52,377 bases of DNA from an uncultured Bacteroidales bacterium (GCA_905236635.1 CAJOCJ010000011.1:1-52377); one strand, 5' to 3'; shown: positions 1 through 10,422, counted from the first letter of the stretch. Made by a program: numbers and translations. Notes: a model not told the origin generated them from the letters alone.

Positions 1-184
1 GACAGAAGGTGAACTCCGCAGCGAGATCCAGATCAACATCAAACGTTTGATGGATATCGGTTGCTACAGAGGAATCCGTCACCGTCTCGGATTACCACTG
101 CGTGGTCAGAGCACAAAGAACAACGCTCGTACACGTAAAGGTCGTAAGAAGACCGTTGCAAATAAGAAGAAAGCTACTAAGTAA
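1..184 (+). CDS. rpsM: 30S ribosomal protein S13, C-terminal part
   Basis: The reading frame is open from base 2 and ends at a TAA at 182-184, giving about 60 residues. The start lies outside the window. The visible part contains the S13 signature: a helical [16 protein letters not shown] stretch, then the [16 protein letters not shown] motif and a lysine-rich tail, the portion that reaches into the 30S head and contacts tRNA. It lies 48 bp before rpsK, in the standard order rpsM-rpsK-rpsD-rpoA-rplQ. Identification is very secure. Confidence 0.97.
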   Translation, partial: TEGELRSEIQINIKRLMDIGCYRGIRHRLGLPLRGQSTKNNARTRKGRKKTVANKKKATK

Positions 185-232
185 TTAGTGGTTGGATCAT
201 AATTAATACCATTAAAAAGTAAAAGTCAAAAA

Positions 233-622
233 ATGGCAAAAAACACAAAATCTGTTAAGAAACGTGTTGTGAAGATTGAGGCTACCGGTAAGGCTTTTAT
301 CAAAGCTTCTTTCAATAACATCATCATTTCATTAGCAAACAATGAAGGACAAGTCATTTCTTGGGCATCAGCCGGAAAGATGGGCTTCAAGGGTTCAAAG
401 AAAAACACTCCTTATGCAGCTCAGATGGCAGCAGAAGAATGCTCAAAGACAGCATATGACTTGGGATTACGTAAAGTGAAAGTTTATGTCAAGGGACCAG
501 GCGCAGGCCGTGAATCAGCTATCCGCGCTATCCACTCATCAGGCGTAGAGGTGACAGAAATCATCGACGTCACTCCAATACCGCACAACGGTTGCCGTCC
601 GCCAAAACGCAGAAGAGTGTAA
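233..622 (+). CDS. rpsK: 30S ribosomal protein S11
   Basis: This 129-residue protein has the usual S11 length. It contains the core [21 protein letters not shown], the [18 protein letters not shown] segment, and the conserved end [18 protein letters not shown]11 sits on the 30S platform and lines the E-site region with 16S rRNA. The start is the ATG at 233, followed by a basic N-terminus. It is co-transcribed with rpsM upstream and rpsD 27 bp downstream. Confidence 0.98.
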   Translation: MAKNTKSVKKRVVKIEATGKAFIKASFNNIIISLANNEGQVISWASAGKMGFKGSKKNTPYAAQMAAEECSKTAYDLGLRKVKVYVKGPGAGRESAIRAIHSSGVEVTEIIDVTPIPHNGCRPPKRRRV

Positions 623-649
623 TTGTTTAACATTTAAAAAGTAAAAGTT

Positions 650-1255
650 ATGGCAAGATATACAGGTCCTAAGACAAAGATCGCCCGTAAGTTTGGTGAA
701 CCAATCTACGGCTCAGACAAGTATTACGAAAAGAGAAATTTCCCTCCGGGACAACATGGTGCAGCTAAGAAACGTAAAAAAGTTTCTGAGTACGGTATCC
801 AGTTGCAAGAAAAACAGAAGGCAAAATACACCTACGGTATCCTCGAGCGTCAGTTCCGCAACACCTTCGAGAAAGCTTCGAAGAAGAAGGGTATCACCGG
901 TGAAATCCTCCTCCAGCTCATCGAATCACGTGTTGACAACACAGTGTACCGTCTCGGTATCGCTCCTACACGTGACGCTGCCCGCCAGCTCGTCAGCCAC
1001 CGTCACATCACAGTGAACGGCAAGGTGATGAACATCCCTTCAGCAATGCTGAAACCAGGCGACATCGTAGCAGTGCGCGAGAAATCAAAGAGCTTGGAAG
1101 TTATTACCAATTCAGTGGCAGGCCATTCAAACAGCTTCCCATGGTTAGAATGGGATTCGAATACCCTCACAGGAAAGTTCATGAGCTATCCTAACCGCGA
1201 GGATATTCCTGAAACCATCAATGAACAGCTTATCGTTGAGTTGTATTCTAAATAA
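650..1255 (+). CDS. rpsD: 30S ribosomal protein S4
   Basis: This 201-residue S4 starts [18 protein letters not shown], has the PGQHG motif near residue 35 and an S4 RNA-binding domain at about 90-155 ([31 protein letters not shown]). S4 is a primary 16S rRNA binding protein that nucleates 30S assembly. The four-cysteine zinc motif of some S4 proteins is absent, as expected for this short C-minus form. The gene lies between rpsK and rpoA with 19-27 bp gaps. Confidence 0.98.
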   Translation: MARYTGPKTKIARKFGEPIYGSDKYYEKRNFPPGQHGAAKKRKKVSEYGIQLQEKQKAKYTYGILERQFRNTFEKASKKKGITGEILLQLIESRVDNTVYRLGIAPTRDAARQLVSHRHITVNGKVMNIPSAMLKPGDIVAVREKSKSLEVITNSVAGHSNSFPWLEWDSNTLTGKFMSYPNREDIPETINEQLIVELYSK

Positions 1256-1274
1256 TCGAATATAAACTGATATT

Positions 1275-2267
1275 ATGGCAATATTAGCATTTCAAAGACC
1301 TGATAAGGTCGTCATGGTAGAATCGACAGACAAACACGGTGTCTTCGAATTTCGCCCACTCGAACCTGGCTACGGCATGACCATCGGTAACGCCATGAGA
1401 AGAGTCCTCCTCTCATCGCTCGAAGGTTTCGCCATCACTTCAATCCGTATTGAAGGCGTAGAACATGAAATGGCTCCAATACCTGGCGTCATTGAAGACC
1501 TCACCGACATCGTACTGAAGTTCAAACAAGTTCGTTTCAAACAACAGCTCCAGGGTGAGACATTCGAAAAGGTCACCGTCGTCATCGGTGGACAAGAAGA
1601 ATTTGTCGCCGGCGACATCAACAAGTTCCTCTCAGTGTTCCAAGTGCTGAACCCGGAACTCGTGATCTGCCACATGGACCCATCGGTGAAACTGAATATC
1701 GACATTACCATCAACAAAGGTAGAGGTTATGTCAACGCCGACGAGAACAAGGTTCTCAACGCGCCAGTCAACACCATCGCCATCGATTCAATCCATACAC
1801 CTATCAGAAACGTCAGCTTTAAGGTTGATAACTACCGTGTCGAGCAAAAGACCGACTACGAGAAGCTCATCCTTGACATCGAAACAGATGGCTCGATCAA
1901 TCCGAAAGACGCAATGACGGAAGCTGCCAAGATCCTCATCTATCACCTGCAGTTGTTCTCAGACGAACGCATCACCCTGATGGACGAACAGAGAACAGTG
2001 TCTGAAGACTTTGACGAAGGCTCACTGCATATTCGTCAGCTCCTCAAGACCAAGCTCGTCGATATGGATCTCTCAGTGCGCGCACTGAACTGCCTCAAAG
2101 CAGCAGAAGTTGAGACAATCGGTGAACTCGTTGCCCTCAACAAGGCCGACCTTCTCAAGTTCCGTAACTTCGGTAAGAAGTCACTCACAGAGCTTGAAGA
2201 ACTGGTCAGAAGCAAGAATCTCGAATTTGGAATGAATATCAGTAAATATAAATTAGATAAGGAATAA
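1275..2267 (+). CDS. rpoA: RNA polymerase alpha subunit
   Basis: This 330-residue protein is full length for the family. The N-terminal dimerisation domain (about 1-230) contains [26 protein letters not shown] linker follows, then the C-terminal domain (about 255-320) with [19 protein letters not shown] and the helix-hairpin-helix [15 protein letters not shown], which binds promoter DNA and activators. It is embedded in the ribosomal operon between rpsD and rplQ, and rplQ starts 5 bp after its stop. Confidence 0.99.
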   Translation: MAILAFQRPDKVVMVESTDKHGVFEFRPLEPGYGMTIGNAMRRVLLSSLEGFAITSIRIEGVEHEMAPIPGVIEDLTDIVLKFKQVRFKQQLQGETFEKVTVVIGGQEEFVAGDINKFLSVFQVLNPELVICHMDPSVKLNIDITINKGRGYVNADENKVLNAPVNTIAIDSIHTPIRNVSFKVDNYRVEQKTDYEKLILDIETDGSINPKDAMTEAAKILIYHLQLFSDERITLMDEQRTVSEDFDEGSLHIRQLLKTKLVDMDLSVRALNCLKAAEVETIGELVALNKADLLKFRNFGKKSLTELEELVRSKNLEFGMNISKYKLDKE

Positions 2268-2272
2268 TAGAG

Positions 2273-2773
2273 ATGAGACACAATAAGAAAATCAATCATT
2301 TAGGAAGAAAAGCCGCTCACCGTGACTCGATGCTCGCAAACATGGCATCATCATTGATCCTTGAGAAACGCATCATCACCACAACGGCTAAGGCAAAGGC
2401 TTTGCGTATCTACGTCGAACCGATGATCACACGTTCCAAAGAAGATACCACTACTTCACGCCGCGTTGTTTTCTCACAGCTTCAGAACAAATACGCTGTG
2501 ACAGAACTGTTCCGCGAAGTTAGCCAGAAAGTAGCTAACCGTCCAGGCGGCTACACACGTATCATCAAACTCGGTCTTCGTGCAGGCGACAACGCAGATA
2601 TGTGCATGATGGAGCTCGTTGACTACAACGATATCTACACCAATGGTAAGAAAGCTGCTAAAGCAACCAAGACAACACGTCGTGGTGGCAAGAAGAAAGC
2701 AGAAGCTGCAAAGGTTGAAGAAGCCCCTGTAGCAGAAGCCCCGGCAGCAGAAGAAGCTCCAAAAGCTGAATAA
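2273..2773 (+). CDS. rplQ: 50S ribosomal protein L17 with Ala/Glu/Lys tail
   Basis: The L17 core (about residues 1-118) starts [24 protein letters not shown] and contains [13 protein letters not shown]17 binds 23S rRNA near the exit tunnel. Residues about 125-166 form a low-complexity Lys/Ala/Glu/Pro extension ([12 protein letters not shown], then [14 protein letters not shown]) that many L17 proteins lack but that is common in Bacteroidota. It is the last gene of the operon; a hairpin terminator follows at 2813-2849. Confidence 0.97.
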   Translation: MRHNKKINHLGRKAAHRDSMLANMASSLILEKRIITTTAKAKALRIYVEPMITRSKEDTTTSRRVVFSQLQNKYAVTELFREVSQKVANRPGGYTRIIKLGLRAGDNADMCMMELVDYNDIYTNGKKAAKATKTTRRGGKKKAEAAKVEEAPVAEAPAAEEAPKAE

Positions 2774-2776
2774 ATT

Positions 2777-2804
2777 TTGGCTATTGGCATTTAGCCATTG
2801 ACAA
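2777..2804 (+). repeat. Heptad array, TTGGCNN word, four units
   Basis: Four consecutive 7-bp units beginning TTGGC, TTGGC, TTAGC and TTGAC start at 2777, 2784, 2791 and 2798. The same array of words recurs at 47408-47435. In both places it sits between a stop codon and a terminator hairpin. Confidence 0.75.
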
Positions 2805-2812
2805 ACAAGAAT

Positions 2813-2849
2813 GTGGAGACGTTTTTCGGAACGTCTCTACGTTTTTTTT
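2813..2849 (+). terminator. Intrinsic terminator of the rpsM-rplQ operon (GAGACG palindrome family)
   Basis: An 11-bp stem (2813-2823 with 2830-2840, one G-T pair) has a TTTCGG loop and is followed by a run of eight T. The arms end in GAGACGTT/AACGTCTC, the same arm sequence as the palindromes at 4236, 4368 and 28400. Confidence 0.9.
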
Positions 2850-2880
2850 GAAAAAATTGTTTTATCTATTATCTTTTTTG

Positions 2881-2888
2881 TATTTTTG
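2881..2888 (+). promoter_or_regulatory. Bacteroidota -7 element of eno
   Basis: TATTTTTG fits the TAnnTTTG consensus. A TTG at 2857-2859 lies 21 bp upstream as a possible -33 element. The predicted start of transcription is near 2894, leaving a leader of about 29 nt before the eno ATG at 2923. Confidence 0.75.
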
Positions 2889-2904
2889 TAGTTTGTAATA
2901 TTGA

Positions 2905-4212
<1,308 letters not shown>

Positions 4213-4235
4213 TCAATCATTGATTATTCGAATAC

Positions 4236-4276
4236 AATGTAGAGACGTCATAATATGGCGTCTCTACATTTTTTAT
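4236..4276 (+). terminator. Intrinsic terminator of eno (GAGACG palindrome family)
   Basis: Perfect 12-bp arms AATGTAGAGACG (4236-4247) and CGTCTCTACATT (4259-4270) are followed by T-rich sequence that overlaps the stop codon of the convergent helicase gene (4273). It is the best intergenic representative of the palindrome family also found inside two genes. Confidence 0.88.
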
Positions 4277-5700
4277 TCAAAAAAATATTCATCCTTGAAA
4301 TTGACAAAATATAATTGTCGTTGTGCCCTTGTCACGGCCGTGTAGAACCAGCGTAAATCGCCGACCTGAAGTAGAGACGATGTGCACATCGTCTCTACTT
4401 CTTTTATGTAAGGCGCGTCGATAAACACATTAGGCCACTGTCCGCCTTGCGTCTTGTGGCAGGTGAGGGCATAGCCGAACTTCACCTGTAACGCGTTGAA
4501 ATACGGATTCTTGCGCATCTCTTTGTATCTGTCGCGTTTGTTCGGTATTTCCATGTAATCCTCTTCGATTGCCTTGTACAATCTGTCGGCTTCTTCCTGT
4601 GTGAGGGCAGGGGAGTCGCTAGTTAAAGTCTCTAGCAAAATCTTTACCGAAAGATTTGGCGCATCCTGATAATCAATGAGTTGAATATCAACGTCGGCAA
4701 AATGGAAGCCATACATCTCCTCGGTGTTATTGATGCGCATTAGCTCCACCATGTCGCCGTTGGCTATGAAACTGATCTTCTGGTCTTCATCTGTCCAGAA
4801 ATAGTTGTTTTTCACCACCATAAGCTTGTCGCCAGTGGCAATCTCGCCGTCTTCCTGCAAAATTCTCGCCCTTATCGCCTGGTTATACATGTTGGCACGT
4901 TTGTTGCTCTTGCATATAATCACGGCATCGTTGGTGTTTTTGCCATTGAAACTCTGCCACAACAACTCCTCAAACTCTTGAGGCTCAATACGATGCACGT
5001 CATGGAAACCATTGAGGTTGAATAGGGGCAGTGACACATGGCAGGTGTCCATATTCCGCAATTGTGTAGCATTATATAAAATACCCGATTCTTCTTCCTG
5101 CCTCATGACTTCAGTCAGCTCGTACGACGCCACAGTGAGGCTGAACTCGTTTTTCAGCACGTTGATGTCGTTGGCGGGACTCATCTCCAGTCCGACAGGC
5201 GGTAGCTGGGCGTTGTCGCCGATGAGCAGAAGTCTGCAATTTTCTCCACTGAAAACGTAATTTATCAAATCGTCCAATAGCGAGCGTCCGTTGGCGTAGT
5301 CGTCGCCAATCATCGAGCATTCGTCGATGATGAAGAGGGTGTTTTTCGACTTGTTTTCTGCTCTTGTCATCCTGAACGAGCCGTCGGCATATTGCAGGAA
5401 TCGGTATATTTTTCGGTGTATAGTAGATGCTGTCTTCCCCGTATAGCCGCTCAGTACCTTCGCGGCTCGTCCTGTCGGTGCCATCAGCTGGTAACGCATC
5501 CCAAGCCTTGGAAGAGTCTTTACCAATGTGCTGACGAGCGTCGTCTTGCCGGTGCCAGCGTATCCTTGTAGAAGGTAAGTGGGGTTGGGTTTTTCAGAAA
5601 GCAAGAAAGCCGCAAGATGATATAAAACGGTGTTCTGCCCCTCGGTGGGAGTGAAACCGAAAGAGCCTGTCATCATCTTATGCAACTCCTGCCTCGTCAT
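4273..5700 (-). CDS. SF1B RecD-like ATP-dependent DNA helicase (UvrD_C_2)
   Basis: This 475-residue AAA_30/RecD2-type superfamily 1 helicase has Walker A GYAGTGKTT (about residues 47-55), motif Ia APTGRAAKVL, Walker B FIIDECSM, motif III GDNAQLPPVG, and C-terminal motifs V/VI CHKTQGGQWPNVFID and WFYTAVTRA. It probably acts in DNA repair or recombination; the substrate cannot be told. It follows tamL by 1 bp and is likely co-transcribed. Between FIDAPYIKE and DLRWFYTAV there is an extra stretch, EVETMCTSSLLQVG, encoded by a 34-bp perfect palindrome (4368-4401). In related proteins as I recall them, this position is a short variable loop. I read it as an in-frame repeat insertion that leaves all motifs intact. 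Confidence 0.9.
   Translation of the reverse strand: MTRQELHKMMTGSFGFTPTEGQNTVLYHLAAFLLSEKPNPTYLLQGYAGTGKTTLVSTLVKTLPRLGMRYQLMAPTGRAAKVLSGYTGKTASTIHRKIYRFLQYADGSFRMTRAENKSKNTLFIIDECSMIGDDYANGRSLLDDLINYVFSGENCRLLLIGDNAQLPPVGLEMSPANDINVLKNEFSLTVASYELTEVMRQEEESGILYNATQLRNMDTCHVSLPLFNLNGFHDVHRIEPQEFEELLWQSFNGKNTNDAVIICKSNKRANMYNQAIRARILQEDGEIATGDKLMVVKNNYFWTDEDQKISFIANGDMVELMRINNTEEMYGFHFADVDIQLIDYQDAPNLSVKILLETLTSDSPALTQEEADRLYKAIEEDYMEIPNKRDRYKEMRKNPYFNALQVKFGYALTCHKTQGGQWPNVFIDAPYIKEVETMCTSSLLQVGDLRWFYTAVTRAQRQLYFVNFKDEYFFE
4368..4401. repeat. 34-bp perfect palindrome inside the helicase gene
   Basis: GAAGTAGAGACGATGTG (4368-4384) is followed directly by its exact reverse complement (4385-4401). 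The core matches the palindrome at 28400-28421 and the arms match the terminators at 2813 and 4236. It is translated in the helicase frame as EVETMCTSSLL. Confidence 0.95.
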
Positions 5701-5701
5701 A

Positions 5702-7960
5702 TTAGAATGGGTAACCGATACCGAAGTTCCAAACCATGTCTCTCAACTGTAACTTGCTGATTCTCCAGCGGTTAGGTTCGTCGTATGCTGGGTCGCACAA
5801 CGGCGCCGCAATGTCAAGACGGATGAGGAAGAACGAGAAGTCAAGACGTAAACCGAAGCCAGCATCCAACGCAAACTGCTTGTAGAATTTGTCGAACTTA
5901 AACTGACCGCCAGGGAACGACTCGTTGTCGCTCAAAGTCCAGATATTTCCCATATCCGCGAACAGCGCGCCCTTGAAGAAGCTATAGATAGGGAAACGGT
6001 ATTCGATGTTGGTCTCAAGCTGGAGGTCGCCTATATGTTCCATATCGTAACCATAAGGATTGTTGAACTCACCGGGACCTAGCGTCCTGAACTGCCATCC
6101 TCTCATGCTGTTGGAACCGCCGGCGTAGAAACTCCTTTCAAACGGGAGGTCAACGGAATTGCCATAAGCCAGACCTTGTCCGTACATCACACGCATCGCA
6201 AGCATATTCCGGTCACGGAAATAGTGGTAGAACCTTACATCGAACGTGTATTTGACAAACTGTGCGTAGCGTATCCCGATGATTTCGTGGTGGCCGTCGC
6301 GTTCAGTGATGATAGGCGTCTCGTTTAACAATGAAAGTACATTGCCTGAGGTCTCGATATCCAACTTGAAATAGAAGAAGTCGTTGCTTTTCTTGACATT
6401 TTGGTTGCTGAAGATAAACGAATAGTTCAAACCGAAAATCAAGTGGTCGGTGTACTGGTCCTTGATACGCTGGTTTGTTTCAAGATCCAACACCGTAGCA
6501 AATATATCTGACGGTAACACCTTGACAATATTGAGGTTAAGTGGAGTAAGGTAGTGTTCTATGGTATTCGTTGAACGCCAGTTGTATCCGAACGACGCCG
6601 TCCCTATGTAACGCATATACAACGGCCTGATCTGCATGTTGTAGCCCGTGAGAAGCATTGTCTTAGGCTGATATTCAGCCACAAAACGATGTAATGGGAT
6701 AGGGCTGAGGAATCTGGGGAAGGTGATGCTGGCTTCAACGCCGAACTCTCTGGTGTTGAATATGCCTTCCTCTATAAACATATTGTTGACGCGCTGCGCC
6801 TGAAAACCATATCTAAGAGAGATTCTAAATACTTCAGAACCCCTGAAAATATTGTTGTTTCGGTAAGAGATACTTCCTTGTGCGCCGAGGTCGCCGCCTG
6901 AGTTGGTGCCTTCAATCTGGATGTTGTAGTGGTGAATCTTGCCTTTCTGAAGCGTGATGTTGCAATTCAGCAGCTTCACCGAGTCGTTACCGCCTTGAAT
7001 AGTGTCAAAACTGATGTTGCTTAGGCTGTAAAGCTTCAGACTTCCCAGGGCACGGTAAGTCTGGCTGACTTTCTTCTGACTGTATGCATCGCCAGGATGT
7101 ATCAAGACAACCTGGTTGAATGTCTTTAGATGCACTTTCGGATTTCGGCCGTAGATAAAGTTAAAATGATTGTACTCCACAGTGTCGTTGACTGTGTTTC
7201 CTACATTTCTAATTCTATGATCAGGGTAGATGAAGACGTTGTTGATAAAGTATTTGTCGTGTTTTGCGCCGTCGATGCGTAGTGTGACATCCACCTTGTG
7301 TTGCATCAGATTTGTATCTACTTCATAAAAGATATAATCTTTCGCAAATAGGAAATATCCGTTGTTACGCAGATGTTCGGCAATCATGTCGCGATCCTTG
7401 TGCAGGGTGTAAATGTTGTAATTGTCACCGGTCTTTAGCTGGAAATCGTCATCTATCTCATTGATTATCTTGGAAATAGCACTATCGCTAATCTTATAAT
7501 CTATATTTCTTACTGTATAAGGCTCTTTAGGATAAAGATGATAATAAACCTTGGCTCGGTAGTTGTCGTGTTCCATCGTGGACTCCACTTCCGACTTGAA
7601 GAAGCCAGTGTTGTCGAGATAATCCTCAATTTGCTCCGTCGATTTTTCGGTATAGGCAGCGTTGTAATAAACAGGCTCTACACCGAAGCTCTTGTTAAGC
7701 CATCTATAAAACTTTTTATCCGATTTTGGCTGTGTTTTATAGTAAACCCATACTCTGGGCAGCCACCCGAAGAGGTTTTTGTTAGGTTTTTGAACTATGT
7801 GTTGTGAGACTTCCGATTTGGAGATGTCGTAATGTGTTGAGTCGTTGTTGATGATGTTTTCAACCAATATCACCTTGCCTTCAGGCACGTATTTCCTGAC
7901 GGCACAGCTTGAAAGTCCTAGAACTACAAGCAGAAATAATATCGATTTACCTAATCTCAT
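5702..7960 (-). CDS. tamL: TamL: BamA/TamA-family outer-membrane lipoprotein
   Basis: The start is the ATG at 7960 (a TTG three bases upstream is less likely). A lipoprotein signal, LFLLVVLGLSSC, places the lipid-bearing Cys at residue 19, which distinguishes the Bacteroidota TamL type from proteobacterial TamA. POTRA-like repeats occupy about residues 40-380. A 16-stranded Omp85 barrel follows, containing the FYAGGSNSMRGWQ lid-loop motif and a C-terminal aromatic residue (GIGYPF). The predicted role is outer-membrane protein assembly or lipid transport with TamB. No tamB is adjacent here. The gene lies between folC upstream and the helicase downstream on the same strand. Confidence 0.88.
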   Translation of the reverse strand: MRLGKSILFLLVVLGLSSCAVRKYVPEGKVILVENIINNDSTHYDISKSEVSQHIVQKPNKNLFGWLPRVWVYYKTQPKSDKKFYRWLNKSFGVEPVYYNAAYTEKSTEQIEDYLDNTGFFKSEVESTMEHDNYRAKVYYHLYPKEPYTVRNIDYKISDSAISKIINEIDDDFQLKTGDNYNIYTLHKDRDMIAEHLRNNGYFLFAKDYIFYEVDTNLMQHKVDVTLRIDGAKHDKYFINNVFIYPDHRIRNVGNTVNDTVEYNHFNFIYGRNPKVHLKTFNQVVLIHPGDAYSQKKVSQTYRALGSLKLYSLSNISFDTIQGGNDSVKLLNCNITLQKGKIHHYNIQIEGTNSGGDLGAQGSISYRNNNIFRGSEVFRISLRYGFQAQRVNNMFIEEGIFNTREFGVEASITFPRFLSPIPLHRFVAEYQPKTMLLTGYNMQIRPLYMRYIGTASFGYNWRSTNTIEHYLTPLNLNIVKVLPSDIFATVLDLETNQRIKDQYTDHLIFGLNYSFIFSNQNVKKSNDFFYFKLDIETSGNVLSLLNETPIITERDGHHEIIGIRYAQFVKYTFDVRFYHYFRDRNMLAMRVMYGQGLAYGNSVDLPFERSFYAGGSNSMRGWQFRTLGPGEFNNPYGYDMEHIGDLQLETNIEYRFPIYSFFKGALFADMGNIWTLSDNESFPGGQFKFDKFYKQFALDAGFGLRLDFSFFLIRLDIAAPLCDPAYDEPNRWRISKLQLRDMVWNFGIGYPF

Positions 7961-7964
7961 CAAA

Positions 7965-7999
7965 ACTAATAACCTATTAACCTACTAGCTACTAAACTA
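7965..7999. repeat. Degenerate 7/8-bp tandem words between folC and tamL
   Basis: Words of the type CTAATAAC, CTATTAAC, CTACTAGC, CTACTAAAC follow each other across the folC stop (7992) and the short gap to tamL. The period is 7-8 bp and the copies are imperfect. It resembles the cleaner heptad arrays elsewhere in the window. Confidence 0.5.
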
Positions 8000-9278
8000 C
8001 TTCCGCTACCGTGAAATTGCTACCTCCAATAAACACTACGTCATCGAAATGGGCATTGTTGAGCGCCGAGTTGTACGCCTGCTGCACCGATTCGTATACG
8101 TTGCCCCTTAATCCTACCTCTAAGGCTTTCTCTGCCAATATGTTAGCATCGAGTCCACGTGGGATGTCGGCCTTGCAGAAATAGTAGTCGGCATAATGTG
8201 GCAGAAGACGTAGTATGCCGTCGATGTCTTTGTCGTTGACGCAACCGAGGACGAAATGTAACTTCCTGAAACTCATGTCGCTAAGCTGCATCACTATCTC
8301 TTTTATTCCGCCCACGTTATGGCCTGTGTCGGCAATCACCAGCGGTTGATGGCTCAGAATCTGCCAGCGGCCCATCAGGTTAGTGTTTTTCACCACGAAC
8401 TCGAGTCCGTTGACGATGTCTTTCTTGTCGATATTGAATTTTTCTTTAAGAATCTCGATGGCACAAATCACTGTGGCGAGGTTTTTCTTCTGGTAATAGC
8501 CAAGAAGAGGGAACTCCACTGCCTCTATGTACAGCTCGTTGTCTTTCCAGATGTCAAACTTCTGATAATCAAGCGATTCGATATGTATTTTGTCACAATC
8601 GATGATGTCGTCGGCGAAATAAATCGGTGCGCTGCATTCCTTGGCTTTGTTGATGAACACGTCTTTTGTCTCAGGTTGTGTCTCTCCAATGACGACAGGT
8701 GTGTTTGGTTTGATGATGCCCGCTTTTTCCACTGCTATCTCTGCCAAAGTGTTGCCGAGCATGCTCACATGATCCAAGGAAATATTGGTGATTATGCTGA
8801 GTTCCGGCTTAATGACGTTGGTCGAGTCGAGGCGTCCGCCAAGGCCCACCTCAATGATGGCGATATCGACTTTCTCTTTGGCAAAATAGTCGAATGCCAT
8901 GCCTGTGGCCATCTCGAAGAACGACAGCTGCATGGCTTCAAATTTCTCTTTGTTGTCGCCGATAAAGTCGATGACGTTCTGTTCGGGTATCATCTGTCCG
9001 TTGATACGGATGCGTTCGCGGAAGTCGAGCAGGTGAGGGGAGGTGTAAAGTCCGGTCTTGTATCCACATTCCTGGAATATGGATGCCAAGGTGTGCGACA
9101 CCGTGCCTTTGCCGTTGGTGCCGGCCACGTGCACTGTCTTAAAGCTGTTTTGTGGGTTGCCAAGAAAACCAAGCAGTTCCACTATGTTGCCGAGGTCGGG
9201 CTTATATGCCTTCGCCCCGATCTTTTGATACATTGGAAACTTGTTGAACATCCAATTTGTCGTATCAGCGTAGTTCAT
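7992..9278 (-). CDS. folC: Bifunctional folylpolyglutamate synthase/dihydrofolate synthase
   Basis: The 428-residue Mur-ligase-fold enzyme adds glutamate to dihydropteroate and folates. Visible motifs are the P-loop HVAGTNGKGTVSH (about 49-61), YTSPHLLDFRERIRING (folate-binding loop), EVGLGGRLDSTNV, TNISLDHVSMLG, EKAGIIK and the C-terminal ADTGHNVGG. Its ATG overlaps the tonB stop by 4 bp (ATGA), so it is the last gene of exbB-exbD-tonB-folC, an arrangement I recognise from other Bacteroidales. Confidence 0.95.
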   Translation of the reverse strand: MNYADTTNWMFNKFPMYQKIGAKAYKPDLGNIVELLGFLGNPQNSFKTVHVAGTNGKGTVSHTLASIFQECGYKTGLYTSPHLLDFRERIRINGQMIPEQNVIDFIGDNKEKFEAMQLSFFEMATGMAFDYFAKEKVDIAIIEVGLGGRLDSTNVIKPELSIITNISLDHVSMLGNTLAEIAVEKAGIIKPNTPVVIGETQPETKDVFINKAKECSAPIYFADDIIDCDKIHIESLDYQKFDIWKDNELYIEAVEFPLLGYYQKKNLATVICAIEILKEKFNIDKKDIVNGLEFVVKNTNLMGRWQILSHQPLVIADTGHNVGGIKEIVMQLSDMSFRKLHFVLGCVNDKDIDGILRLLPHYADYYFCKADIPRGLDANILAEKALEVGLRGNVYESVQQAYNSALNNAHFDDVVFIGGSNFTVAEVV

Positions 9279-10000
9279 TCTCCTATGATAAATTTGTATG
9301 TTATCGTTCCTTTTTGCAGTTCTGCTGCATTGCTGTCGGGTGCGAACACCGAGTTTTTAGCTGCGTTGAGTGCCGTCTGGCGCATCCTGCCATTAACTAT
9401 CGTGGTGCCTTTGCCTATCTGTGCGTTCTGCACACGTCCGTCGCGGTCCACCCAAATGTCGACCACTATGGTGCCTTCTTCGGTGACGCCGTCTTTGCTC
9501 GGATGTTGGAGGCTCTTAGAGCCACGTCCACCTAAGTCATACGATGGTCCACCGCCGCTGCCGCCCTGGCCTTCGTAGTTGTTGATGTTCTGACCTCCGT
9601 TAGGGTTGCCTTGGTCGCCTGGCGTCTCGGTGTTTCCCTCCGACGAAGGCTGTTGAGTCGTGTTGGTGGTCGGTTTGAACAGAGCCCTCTCGTTGACCTT
9701 AGGCTCTTCTTTGGGCTTCGGCTCTTCGATGGCTGGTGCTTCCTCTGTATTTTGCGTGACAGTCTCTTCTTTTATCTGTTCTTGCTTGGGTTTCGGCGCT
9801 TCGACAGCCTCCGTCGGCTTAGGTTGCTGCTGCACGCCCATGCCTTCGTTATACATGCCGAGGTTCACCTCGACGCCGGCCTCTCCCGGGAGCGGCAGCG
9901 GCGTGGTGAGCGCAAACAGGAACAACAACCCCACCACGATGGCGTGTACTGCCACCGTGACAGCAATAGCTATGGCCTTATTTTTGTTCTGTCGTGTCAT
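9275..10000 (-). CDS. tonB: TonB-family energy transducer
   Basis: This 241-residue protein has an N-terminal cytoplasmic stub, one membrane helix (about 8-32, AIAIAVTVAVHAIVVGLLFLF), a long Pro/Glu/Lys periplasmic spacer (KPTEAVEAPKPKQEQ to about residue 105), a Gly/Asn-rich linker, and a C-terminal TonB/TolA-like domain (GTIVVDIWVDRDGRVQNAQIGKGTT, about 170-240). It would pass proton-motive energy from ExbBD to outer-membrane receptors. It overlaps exbD upstream and folC downstream by 4 bp each, indicating translational coupling. Confidence 0.9.
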   Translation of the reverse strand: MTRQNKNKAIAIAVTVAVHAIVVGLLFLFALTTPLPLPGEAGVEVNLGMYNEGMGVQQQPKPTEAVEAPKPKQEQIKEETVTQNTEEAPAIEEPKPKEEPKVNERALFKPTTNTTQQPSSEGNTETPGDQGNPNGGQNINNYEGQGGSGGGPSYDLGGRGSKSLQHPSKDGVTEEGTIVVDIWVDRDGRVQNAQIGKGTTIVNGRMRQTALNAAKNSVFAPDSNAAELQKGTITYKFIIGE

Positions 10001-10419
10001 TTCTTTGCCGATGTTGCAAGCAAAACCTTATGATTTTGATTAGTATCGTTGTTGATGTTGTTGACGGCGTCGATTACGTTGACCACGTACTGCACAGGCA
10101 CGCTTTTGTCGGAACGTACCACCACTGTGCCCTCGCTGCCTTCATTGGCTTTGTTGAGTTCAACCATAATCTCTGTCTGCAGCTGGTCTTCAGCCACTTG
10201 GCGCTCTCCCACGAAATAATCGTAGTTCTCGTTGATATACACCGTGACGGTCTGCTTCGCCATGGTGCGGCTGCTGCTCTGCGGGAGCAACAGCTTGATG
10301 GCGTTAGGCGCCACCAGCGTCGACGTCAGCATGAAGAAGATAAGGAGCAAGAACACGAGGTCGGACATCGACGACGAGTTAAACTCCACCCTTCGCTGGT
10401 TTCTTCGTTTCAGTGCCAT
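9997..10419 (-). CDS. exbD: ExbD/TolR biopolymer transport protein
   Basis: The 140-residue protein has a short basic N-terminus, a single membrane helix with the functional Asp (SDLVFLLLIFFMLTSTLV, about 19-36) and a periplasmic domain. It would form the proton channel with ExbB and drive TonB. The gene starts 3 bp after exbB and overlaps tonB by 4 bp. Confidence 0.92.
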   Translation of the reverse strand: MALKRRNQRRVEFNSSSMSDLVFLLLIFFMLTSTLVAPNAIKLLLPQSSSRTMAKQTVTVYINENYDYFVGERQVAEDQLQTEIMVELNKANEGSEGTVVVRSDKSVPVQYVVNVIDAVNNINNDTNQNHKVLLATSAKK

Positions 10420-10422
10420 GGC

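Noticed and set aside
4368..4401. Regulatory operator or terminator
   Set aside because: It lies deep inside the helicase coding region, is translated in frame and has no T run; a coding repeat insertion explains it better.
8319..9578. A 419-codon open frame on the plus strand opposite folC and tonB
   Set aside because: It is the antisense shadow of two well-identified genes and matches no known fold; it has no promoter.
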